Source: Sordaria brevicollis (lineage: Eukaryota; Ascomycota; Sordariomycetes; Sordariales; Sordariaceae). From it: DNA of 64,000 bases. Both the position numbers and the translations under genes were made by a program. How positions within the stretch are numbered: the first letter of the stretch is position 1; each line of letters begins with the position of its first letter. This document shows, one piece after another, positions 11,194 to 21,899 of the stretch. The stretch is from NCBI GenBank assembly GCA_033439795.1, contig JAUTDP010000013.1, positions 992,001 to 1,056,000 on the forward strand. Reading direction: 5' to 3'. Below the pieces are notes generated by a model, which saw nothing but the letters and a program-made list of their open reading frames with translations, ran no database searches and was not told where the DNA came from.

Positions 11194-12960
11194 AACAATT
11201 TTAGAATTAGAAACGCCGATTTTTAATCGAGGAGCGCTCTAAAACGAAAACCGATAACGGGAATCGATTTAAAAGAGTCTTTTACGTCCCTTACAATATC
11301 CTACGACGATTATAACGACGACGATATATTATTATTATTAATAGCGATTAATAATAGTAATTATAAATTCGAAAATAACGTCTACAACCCGTTCGTAAGA
11401 TTCTTAATTTATAATAACCCTAATATAATACGCGCTACGAAGATTTTAGAAAAAACGTAGAAAGACGATAAAATTATAAAGAAATTTATCGCTAAAGCGA
11501 ATAAATCTTCGGACTATAATACTATTTCGTTCGAAGATTGCAATTAAATTCGTAAATTATTTAACGAATATATAAAAATCTTCGCGAAGAAAAATAAGGT
11601 AATACGCCCCAAAATTAATAAAATTAATAATAATTAAATTATTATTAAAAAGGATTTCGATGATTTAAAGAAAATAATTTTATAAGAATTATAAAAGAAT
11701 GTTAAAAAGGTATTAAAAATATAAACCGGAATTATAAAGGATGTTTTTCCTAAAATTGGGTTTATTTTTTAATATATTATAATTATTACCCCCCCCCCCC
11801 CCGAAAATACTCCCCGTTAATTACGATTGTACCCTTTTTATTCGAAGTATTATAATTGATATTTAATATTTAAAACGGACGAACGAAGAAATTAAAATTT
11901 AAATCGAAAAGATATTTCGCGATTTAAAAACCGGTACCTTTAATATTATACGAACCGCTATAAAATTATTTACAATTAGAAATTATAAAATTATATTCGA
12001 TAATATTATATACGAATAATATTAATAATATTAAATTTAGGTTAAAAAGGTTTTTAACGAAAAAGCGTTCGTATTTTTGAATATTATTATATTAATCGCT
12101 AAAAGGTTCCTTTAAATAAATATCGCCGAATATATAAAAATAAAGGATATTATTTATAAAATATAATAAACGAACCCGACTACCTTTATTATTAAAATAC
12201 GCTTATAAAAAAAAAGAATTAATAAAAATAAAAAACTCTTTATAATAGAAATTATAATTATAAAGGTAGCCGAAATTCTCTATAAAGGATTCTTCTTTTA
12301 AGAGGGTAATATATATATTTATAAACCGTTCACCTCTTTAGCCAATATTTAATAATATTTTACTTATTAAAGCGTAAAATACTTAAGGAAATTCTATTAT
12401 AATGTTAATATTTATAAATATTATAGTAAAGATAAATATAATAAGGATTACTTTAAAAAAGCGAATTACCCGTTTAATGAAAATAAATCGCTAATTTTTT
12501 ACGCTCTGTATAGAAAATATAGGTATTACGCCTTCGAAAAGAAGGAATACCCTATTTTTAAGAAAATTATTACGAAGGCTATTATAAAATATATTAAAAG
12601 GTTACGTTTATTTATATATTAAAAGGACCCTAAAAAAAATATTATATTAAAATTAGCGGTAGTAAAAAATAATAGGGATATTAATTTCCTTAACGCCCCC
12701 TTTACCGCTTATATTATTATTATTCGTAAAAGGGAATTTAAAAATAAAAATAAAGGCTATACCCGTAAACGGATTAGTAAATTTTTTATTAAACCGAAAT
12801 TAGTAATTAAAGGCTTAATAAACGTATTTATAAACTCTTAAAGCTTAAGTATTCGGAGTAACGTTAATTTAATTACCGCCGCTAAATCGGTTATTTAAAA
12901 AGAAAAAATTCCTATTCTTATTCCGCCTATAGAGTTAGAAAATATTCTTTTATAGAATAA
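11194..12960 (+). pseudogene. LINE A ORF1 (gag-like) remnant
   Basis: The frame is open-looking from the very 5' end of the element, with no ATG near the start. ORF1 proteins of this LINE class bind the element's RNA. A run of 14 C lies at 11789-11802 inside this region. The C-terminal third carries a C-x2-C-x4-H-like knuckle with Tyr at ligand positions, most clearly seen in copies B and F. Stops are numerous and are mainly TAA. Frame assignment across the poly-C run is uncertain, since homopolymer length changes would shift it. Confidence 0.7.
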
Positions 12961-14028
12961 TTAATAATTTAATTAAAAATATTTTATTAAAATATAAAGA
13001 AATCGTACGAAAGAAGGAAATTACTATTCGAATAGGAAAAAATTTATAATATTATAACGATTTAAAAGCTAGGTAGGAATTTAAATGAAGATATTTATTA
13101 TTTATAAAGTAATAGGTATATTAGGGTAGATTATTTAGAAAAGGGGAGGGTAATTATTTATATAAACAAAAAATAGAACTTTAGGGATTTAAATTTCCGT
13201 ATTGGAAAAGATTAAGCCTTTATAATATTTAAAAATTTAAAGGAGTTATTAATTATTTATTCGATTTATTCCCCTATTAAAATATATAAAATACCGGAAT
13301 ACGAATAGGGGTTTCCCCTCTTCGAATTTTTCGAAGAAAGATTTCCGGTAAGATATTAAATTATAATTATTAGAAATTTTAACCTTTATTATCCCAATTG
13401 GGATTTAGAAAATAGGATTAACCTAAGAATTAAAAAATTCTTTATATAAATATAATGGTAATATATATAATTTATTACTTTTAAAGGGGAACCGACCTAT
13501 ATAAATAATATAATATAAAAAAAGAGAAATAGGATAATTAATTACGTATAAATAATATTAAAAATCGAAACCGAATATTAAGGGGCGTAACGGTATAAAT
13601 AAACCGGTTCGGACTATTATTTTTAGGAAGTTTAAATTTATATTAGAGGAAAAGTTAGGAAAGCGGAAATAAAAAAAAATTATAATTAGAATTTAATAAA
13701 TATAGAAAAAATACGAAAGGCGGCGTTATAATGGATTTCGGTTTTAGCGAAAATTAATACGAAGGAGGAATTAGAATTTATATTTAATAAATTCGATAGA
13801 GAATTTATAAATATAATAAAGGAATTCGTCCTATATTGGAAAAAAGGTCGAAAGAAAAAAGCGAAATAATAAACGCTAAAATATAAAATAGCGATAAAAA
13901 ATATAAAGCGGAAGTAGTAGAAATAATATAGGGAAAGGATATTTTCGAATTAAGTAAAATTTATAGAAGTATTAATAAAGAAAAGAAAGATTAACGCGAA
14001 AATTTAATAAATAATATAATAAAAAAGT

Positions 14029-14036
14029 ATTAAAAA
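14029..14036. repeat. MITE target-site duplication, left
   Basis: attaaaaa, identical to 14450-14457. The uninterrupted LINE sequence at this place in other copies has a single gttaaaa-type site. Confidence 0.8.
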
Positions 14037-14449
14037 GAGAAGGTCTTTTCGCACTTACCTCTATGTCGTTTTACACTTATCTTGAAAAATGGAAATGAAA
14101 GTAACTTAACCAATCTTAAGTCCTTCGGTATAAAAGTGGTATAGGAATTTTTGTCATTTTTCACCCTATAATAGGAGCTAACCGGGTTTTTCACCGCTCT
14201 TCCCCAGACCTCGAAATAAGAATATTCTTCAAAATTACTATATAAATTTCTAAAAATAAGGGCACTTAAAAATCTTCCGTTTTAGGGTAGTAGGGTTTGT
14301 GGCTAAAGGTTGGTTAAATAGAGAAAAAAAATTCAAAAATTCTAATACCTTATTTGGAAGCACAGGCCAATCCTGGCTCGAGTTATACTTAAAAGTATTT
14401 TTAAGATAAGTGCAAAACGATATGGAGGTAAGTGCGAAAAGACTTTCTC
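14037..14449. mobile_element. 413-bp MITE with 47-bp terminal inverted repeats, not RIPped
   Basis: The left end (14037-14083, starting gagaaggtcttttcgcac) and right end (14403-14449, ending gtgcgaaaagactttctc) are inverted copies differing at 4 of 47 positions. It is flanked by 8-bp direct repeats attaaaaa (14029-14036 and 14450-14457). A 9-bp reading, attaaaaag, is also possible, so the superfamily (hAT-like 8 bp or Mutator-like 9 bp) is open. The interior codes for nothing visible. It has normal CpA and TpG content, while the LINE around it is heavily RIPped. It presumably moves with a transposase supplied from elsewhere. Confidence 0.9.
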
Positions 14450-14457
14450 ATTAAAAA
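14450..14457. repeat. MITE target-site duplication, right
   Basis: attaaaaa, identical to 14029-14036. LINE A ORF2 sequence resumes directly after it. Confidence 0.8.
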
Positions 14458-17400
14458 GGCGTCGAAGAATTTAAATAAATTTTAAACCTTTGAAAAATAA
14501 ACCCGTATTTAAAGTTATTTATTAATAAATTTACTTAAATTCCTAATTTTTAAATAATATAAAGGAATAAAAAAAATCGAAGATTATAATAATAAAGCGA
14601 ATATTCTCGCCGAATATTTTTTCCCGAAAATAAACGTCCTTATAAATTATTTACCTAATTAGACCCTTCCTTTAAATACCGGCGATTCGTTATTTATTAA
14701 TAAATTAATTACTAAAAAGGATATTTAGGAAGTCTTATTTCGAATAGTTCTAAATAAAATATTAAATATCGATTAATATTCGAATAAATTTTTAAAAATT
14801 TGTAGGGAATTATTTTAAAAAGTTATAACCGTTTTCGTAATTATGAATTTTCGTTTTGGGTATTTCCTATAACGGTTTAAAAACGCGAAAATAATCGTTT
14901 TTAAAAAATTAAAAAAAACCGCCGTATAATAAAAGTTAACCGGTATATAAAGGCTAATTTTATTATTAAATAACGTTGGGAAAATCTTTAAAACGTTTAT
15001 CGTTAAAAGATTTACCCAAATTATAAAAGAATTTAACTTTTTATTAAAGGGTTAAATAAGTAATCGGGTAGGCCGTTCGACCGAATTTACTATCCGTATT
15101 ATTATAGATATTATATATATAATTTAGAAATTCGGAATTGTTATATTGTTAATATTTTTTAATTTTAAAAGCGTATTCGATAAAATTAATTATAAATAGT
15201 TATTATATACTTTATAGGAAATATAATTCCTACGATAAATTTTCGAATAAATAGCGAATTTCGTTAACGGATAAAGAGGTTCCCTCTTTTTTAACGATAA
15301 AATATCTATTCCCTACGTTATAAAAGCCGGAATACCCTAAGGTTCTTCCTTTTCCCTAATTCTTTTTATCCTCTTTATTACTTTATTATATTATAAATTA
15401 ATTATAGTTAAAAATATAATTATAATCGGCTTCGCCGACGATATTAATATTATTATTATAATAAAAATTACCGAAGAGAATTGTAAAATATTTTAAGCGG
15501 TATAGGAAATTTATTCCGAATAAATAAAGGAAAGAAATATAGAATTTAAAGCGAATAAAACGGAATTAATATATTTTATACGGATAAAAGTATTAAAAAT
15601 AGAAACCTTCTAATTTAAAAATATTATATTTCGACCGATAAAATCGATAAAATTCTTAAGCGTTTAATTAAATTATAAATTTAATTATCGAACCTACGCG
15701 GAAATTATTAAAAAGAAAATAAAGATTTAAACGAATATATTAACCCGGTTAATTATAAAAATTTAGGGTTATTCTTTTATTTGTATAAAAGAGATTTATA
15801 TTAAATATATTCGAAATGCAATTATATATAGAATTTTAGCTTTTTATTAACCGATAAAAATATACGGTAAATTTTGAAGGATAATAATCGGATTAATTAA
15901 ATATTAAATTAAATATTTAAAAATCGTTATTAGGGCGTATAAGGTTATATTAGTATAAAACTTTAAAACGGAAATTTTTTGCCCGCTATTTGACTTTTAC
16001 TTTAATAAACGGGTAAGGGTTTTCGAAGAGAAATTCGCTCGTATAAATTAAGCTAAATTCGTCCGAAAAATAATAATTTAAATAATTAATTATATTTAAA
16101 TAAAACGAATAAGAGGTTAATTATTTATTAATAAATTAGAAAATAATACCGCTAAAATTAAATAGGCGGAGGAATAAATATTAATAGAGAACTTTATAAT
16201 AATTATAATAAGACCGCCCTTGGTAATAAACGTACTTATTTAACCGTTATAGCCGCCGGAACCTTTAACCTATAATTAAAAAATATAAATAAAAGATATT
16301 ATAAAAAGAAAATAAATATTGCGTTATAATTATTAATTAGTAGTAATAGTAATTAAATTAAATTGGCGGTATAAATTTATAATTATTAATTTCGACCCGA
16401 AATTTAATAATATTATAATAAAACGGTATATAATCGGTTAAAAAAAGAAGAAGTAGAAAAGAACCTAATTTTCGGAAAATAATAAAGATTATTATTTATT
16501 AACGAAAACGAAGAATTCCCTCTTCGTTTAAGCGAAAATGGAAGTAATCGGCCTTAAAATTTTCCTTTTTTAAAAGAGAATCCCTAATATTAATACCCCT
16601 ATTTATTTATATGGATTAGGGCGAAAAACGTTCTACTATATTACGTTTAAATATTTCCGGATAATAAATATATAATTCGTAATAATTAATTAGCCGTAAA
16701 CGTAGGAATAATTCTAAATTTATTTAAACGATAGAATTAAAGCCGAAAGAATCTTATTATAGGTATTTCGGTTAAAATAATTAAATAAATACTACTTAGT
16801 AATTAAATTAAAAAAGGAATAGCGAAACGAATTCGCTCGCTATTTTTAATTTTCTTTTTTTCCTTTTCTTTTATTTTTATTTACTAATATACTAGAACGA
16901 AAACGGGGGGAGGATTTCTATTTAATTAAAAATTTATTAGGCCGTAAAAGCGACGACCTATTTAATTATTACTTCTTCTTATAATTAATTAAAACCTTTA
17001 GTATTTTAATATTATCGGCGAATAAACGGTTTTATTCGTCGAATTAATAAATATATTAACGTATAATATTAATTATAAATTAATATTAAGCGAATTAAGT
17101 ATTATTAATAAAAATAAGACCGGTAAAACGAATAATCGGTAAATTAATTTCTATTAGGGAATTATTACAGGAAAGTATACGAATACTATTACTATTCTAA
17201 GGAATTTTATTATTACTATTATAAAATAAATTACTATTATTATTATAAAGTAAATTACTATTATTATTATAAGGGATATTACCCGAAGGAATATAACCGC
17301 CGATTAAATTATTTTTATTAAAAAGGAGGAATTCGTAATAGCTTTTCTAAAAATAATCGTTAACCGATTATTTTTTATAGCGAATAAATTGCTTTAGGGT

Positions 17401-18586
17401 ATTAGTAAAACCGTTACTAGTAAAGCGAAAGCGAATTACGCTAGTAAATTCCTTAATAATAATATAAAAATGGATAAAATAATCGTAGAATTTACTATTA
17501 ATTAAATTTTTAATAACGATTTTCTCTTAAAAAGTATTATAAAAATTATAAAAGTTACGAAGTATATTAATTATATAATACGAAACCGTTAAAATATATT
17601 AAATAGTTTAATTGAATTTATTTAAAAATGAATTAAAATAAAAAATATTAACGATATAAAAAATAGTAATTTATTCGGGTAATTAGGGATATAATAAATC
17701 GATTTAATAACGGCTTCTATATAAATATTATAACCCAAAACGGTTAGGAAAGCGAAAAAGGCTTTAATTAATTGGAAAGTATAGGCGAAATATAAAGGAG
17801 TACGAATACGGTTTCGGAGAGGTTAATATAAAGATAGAATATAATAGAAGGAAGATTTACCCTTTTTCTAATATATAAAAAAATTTATTATTAATAAAGC
17901 GTTTAATAATATATTCGAAATTAATTTTAATATCGGTATTAATTATATTAAATATAAGGATCGGTAAAGGAGGGTAAGGGGGAGACGAATTTTCGCCTTT
18001 ATTTTCGTCGGAGGTTTTTATTATTTTATAAAACGCTTTAACGCGTTTTTAACGGAGAATAGCTATTTCGAATCGATTATTATTATTATTAAAAGAAAGA
18101 AAAGTTTAAAAAGGCTTAGGGGATAGAGGGTTTTTATATTTAAAGGAAGAAAGTCTTTACGTTAATATAAATTATAATAAAAACGTTATTATTATAAAGG
18201 GAAGAAAAAAATAAAAGGAATAAAAGAAAGTTTAATAATTAAGAAATTTAATAACGGTTAAAAAAGTAAATAAGCGGGGGAATAAAAGGCGGAAAGTAAT
18301 AGTAAATAAAGAAATAGGATAACGGATTAAAAAAGCGGAGCGGTTTAATATTTTTACGTAACGGTAAATAAAAGGGATAAAACGGATATTAATTACGTTG
18401 GCAGTAGGTATATATTACGATTATAGAACGCCGAAGAAGCGGCGCGGATAAGTCCGCGCTAGGAATTATAGCCGGGGTTTTTATTTAAGGCGCTTAACGC
18501 TTATGGTTTTATCCTACGGAGAATTGGAAATAGACCCTATACTATATTAACGCTATAGATTTAGTTAGGGAATAAGAATCTTACTT

Positions 18587-20020
18587 ATATAATTTATTAC
18601 TTTTAGAAGGGAGCCGATTTATATAAATAATATAATATAAGAAAAGAAAAATAAGATAATCGATTACGTATAAATAATATTAGGAATCGAAATTAAATAT
18701 TAAGGGGTATAATAATACGAATAAACCGATTTAAACTATTTTCTTTAAAAGATTTAAATTTATACCGGAGGAAAAATTAGGAAAGCGGAAGTAAAAGAAG
18801 GTTATAATTAAAATTTAATAAATATAGAAAAAGTACGAAAAGCGGCGTTATAATAAATTTCGGTCCCGGCGAAAATTAATACGAAGGAAGAATTAAAATT
18901 TATATTTAATAAATTCGATAGAAAATTTATAAATATAACGGAGGAATTCGTCCTATATTAAAATAAAATCGAAGGAGAAGAGCGAAATAATAAACGTTAA
19001 AATATAAAATAATAATGAAAAATATAAAGCGGAAATAATAGAAATAATATAAGGAAAAAATATTTTTAAATTAAATAAAGTTCGTAAAAATATTAATAAA
19101 AAAAAAGGATTAATACGAAAATTTAATAAATAATATAGCGAAGAGGCATTAAAAGGGTATTAAAGAATTTAAATAAATTTTAAACCTTTGAAAAATAAAT
19201 CTATATTTAAAGCTATTCATTAATAAACCCGCCTAAATTCTTAATTTTTAAATAATATAAGGGAATAAAAGAAATTAAAGATTATAATAGTAAGGCGAAT
19301 ATTTTCGCCGAACGTTTTTTCCCGAAAATAAACGTCCCTATAAATTATTTATTCGATTAAACCCTTCTTCAAAATATCAACGATTCGTTATTTATTAATA
19401 AATTAATTACCGAAGAAAATATTTAGGGTATTTTATTTCGGATAATTCTAAATAAAATATTAAATATTAATTAATATTCGAATAAATTTTTAAAAATTTA
19501 TAAGGAATTATTCTAAAAGGTTATAATTATTTTCACAATTATGAATTTTCGTTTTAAATATTTTTTATAACGGTTTAAAAACGTAAAAGTAATTATTTTT
19601 AAAAAATTAAGGAAAATTACTATATAATAAAAATTAACCGGCGCGTAGAAATTAATTTTATTATTAAATAACGTTAAGAAAGTTTTCGAAGCGTTCGTCG
19701 TTAAAAAATTTACCCAAACCTTAAAAGAATTCAATTTTTTACAAAAGGGTTAAATAAGTAATTAAATAAATTATTCGACGAAATTTATTATCCATATCGT
19801 TACGAATATTATATATATAATTTAAAAATTTAAAACCGTTATATCGTTAATATTTTTTAATTTTAAAAGCGTATTTAATAAAATTAATTATAGGTAATTA
19901 CTATATATTTTATAGGAAATACGACTCTTATAATAAATTTTCAAAGAAGTAGTGAATTTTATTAACGGACGAAGAGGTTCCCTCTTTTTCGACGACGAAA
20001 TATCTATTCCCTACGTTATA
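18587..20020 (+). mobile_element. LINE W, internal ORF2 fragment (endonuclease end to RT)
   Basis: It begins directly after LINE A's tail, in the sequence that follows the endonuclease GDFN block in other copies, and ends at 20020 just before RT motif B (ctattccctacgttata). It contains the linker, the PGID-like RT block (~19440-19470) and motif A (~19855-19890). It is broken by stops. The missing 5' part should lie left of LINE A if A had inserted into it, but it is not there. The 3' side is a junction with unrelated, un-RIPped sequence. Both edges therefore look like rearrangement points. Confidence 0.75.
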
Positions 20021-20116
20021 TAATGCGTGGAATCACGGGCGCAGCGTAGCAATGCGTAGAGGGCTCGTTAAAGATTAATATGTTTTAATTAATGAACTAT
20101 CTAAATCGGGCATTAA
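20021..20116 (-). pseudogene. Unknown old sequence, segment 3 (left end)
   Basis: 96 bp of different character: bases 20021-20097 keep CpA and TpG and are GC-richer (taatgcgtgg, gcagcgtagcaatgcgtag). It is joined to segment 27109-28772 by the TSD of LINE B, so before that insertion the two were contiguous. It may be the 3' end or downstream flank of the unknown minus-strand frame. I do not see a reading frame that clearly continues into it. The left edge is an abrupt join to LINE W. Confidence 0.5.
20098..20116. repeat. LINE B target-site duplication, left
   Basis: tatctaaatcgggcattaa, matching 27090-27108 at 18 of 19 positions. The one difference is A/G within a CpA/CpG context, as RIP would leave. 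Confidence 0.9.
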
Positions 20117-20124
20117 AATAAAAA

Positions 20125-21890
20125 CTGCTTTAGAACCGGAAACGCCGATTTCTGGTCGAAGAGCGCTCCAAAACGAAAACTAACAACGGGAATCGACTTA
20201 AAAAGGTCTTTTACATCCCTCACGATATCCCGCAACGAATATAACAACGACGATATATTATTACTATTAATAGCGATTAATAACGGTAACCGTAGATTCG
20301 AAAATAACGTCTATAACCCGCTCGCAAAATTTTCAATTTATAATAATTTTAACGTAGCGCGTACTGCGAAGATTTCGGAAAAAACGTAAAAGGATAACGA
20401 AATTATAAAGAAATTTATTACTAAAGCGAATAAATTTTCGGATTATAACGCTATTTCGCTCGAAGATTGCAATTAGGTTTATAAATTATTTAATAAATAT
20501 ACGAAAATTTTTATAAAGAAAAATAGAATAATACGCCCCGAAGTTAATAAAATTAATAACGATTAGATTATTATTAAGAAGGATTTTAACGATTTAAAGA
20601 AGATAATTTTATAAGAATTATAGAAAAATGTTAAAGAGGCGCCGAAAATATAAATTAGAATTATAAAGGACGTTCTTTTTAAAATTAAGTTTATTCTTTA
20701 ATATATTATAATTATTACCCCCCCCCCCGAAAATACTCTCCGTTAATTATAATTATACCCTTTTTATTCGAAATATTATAATCGATATTTAATATTCGAA
20801 ATAAACGAATAAAAAAACTAAAATTCAAATCGAAAAGATACTTCGCAATTTAAAAATTAATACCCCTAATATTATATAAACCGCTATAAAATTATTTACG
20901 ACCGAAAATTATAAAATTATATTTAATAATATTATATACAAATAATATTAATAATATTAAATTTAAATTAAAAAGGTCTTTAGCGAAAAAACGTTTATAT
21001 TTTTAAATATTATTATATTAATCGCTAAAGGGTTCCTTTAAACGAATATCGCCGAATATATAAGGATAGAAAATATTATTTATAAAATATAGTAAACGAA
21101 TCCGATTACTTCTATTATTAAAATACGCTTATAAAAGAAGAAAATTAACGAAAATAAAGGTCTTTTTATAATAAAAATTATAATTATAAAAGTAATTGAA
21201 ATTCTTTATAAAGGATTCTTCTTTTAAGAGGGCGGCGCGTATATTTACGAACCGTTTACCTCTTCGGCTAATATTTAATAATATTTTACTTATTAAAATA
21301 TAAAATATTTAAGGAAATTTTATTATAACGTTAACGTTTATAAACGCTATAATAAAGATAAATATAATAAAAACCGCTTTAGAAAAGCGAATTACTTATT
21401 TAATAAAAATAAATCGCTAATTTTCTACGCTCCGTATAAAAAATACGGGTATTACGCTTTCGAAAAGAAAATATACCCTATTTTTAAAAAAATTATCGCG
21501 AAAGCTATTATAAAATATATTAAAAGGCTACGTTTATTTACGTATTGGAAAAACTTTAAAAAAAATATTATATTAAAGCCGGTAGCGGTAAAGGATAATA
21601 AAGATATCGATTTCTTTAACGCTTCCCCTATTATTTATATTATTATTATTCGTAAGAGGGAATTTAAAAGTAGAAATAAAGGCCGTATTTATAAATAAAT
21701 TAATAAGCCTTTTACTAAACCGAAATTAATAATTAAAAGCCTAATAAACGTATTTACGAACTTTTAAAATTCGAATATTTAGAATAATATTAATTTAATC
21801 GCTACCGCTAAACTGGCTATTTAAAAAAAAAAAACTCCCGCTCCTATTCTACTTATAGGGTTAAAAAATATTCTTTTATAAAATAATTAA
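20125..21890 (+). pseudogene. LINE B ORF1 (gag-like) remnant
   Basis: The N-terminus reads TGNADFWSRSAPKRKP in the frame shared with copy G. A C11 run lies at 20718-20728. Near the C-terminus, codons at 21426-21428, 21435-21437 and 21450-21452 read Tyr in a FYAPYKKYGYYAF context. That has the spacing of a CxxCxxxGH zinc knuckle whose ligands were turned to Tyr by TGT/CAT to TAT changes. The region ends near 21885, about 40 bp before the ORF2 endonuclease block. The protein would coat element RNA. It carries many TAA stops and is not translatable. Confidence 0.75.
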
Positions 21891-21899
21891 TAATTTAAT

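Larger units (their letters stand above)
12975..16860 (+). pseudogene. LINE A ORF2 (endonuclease, RT, zinc finger) remnant, split by MITE
   Basis: Endonuclease: the block equivalent to VGDFNxHHPxW reads IIRNFNLYYPNWDL at about 13367-13410. It is the only copy that keeps the Trp, although the catalytic G-D is now R-N. Reverse transcriptase: FNFKSVFDKIN at about 15158-15190 (motif A, first Asp lost), AGIP*GSS at 15326-15349 (motif B, with CAA to TAA at the Gln), GFADDIN at 15428-15448 (motif C intact). The C-terminal zinc finger follows at about 16607-16660 with its ligands converted to Tyr. The MITE interrupts the region between endonuclease and RT at 14037. It nicks target DNA and reverse transcribes in active relatives; it is dead here. 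Confidence 0.85.
11194..18586 (+). mobile_element. LINE A, full length, with MITE insertion
   Basis: It runs from the family 5' end (aacaattttagaattag here, against aactgctttagaaccgg elsewhere) to the 3' tail cttactt. Subtracting the 413-bp MITE and its 8-bp TSD gives about 6.97 kb, the same as copies B, C, D, F and G. ORF1, ORF2 and the 3' region are all present. This copy keeps the best RT active site in the window (GFADDIN). No TSD was found: the left flank is LINE Z plus 16 unexplained bp and the right flank is mid-ORF2 of LINE W, so one side has probably been rearranged. Confidence 0.85.

Noticed and set aside
19513..19734. 73-codon minus-strand open frame
   Set aside because: Antisense to the reverse-transcriptase region of LINE W; open by chance in AT-rich DNA.
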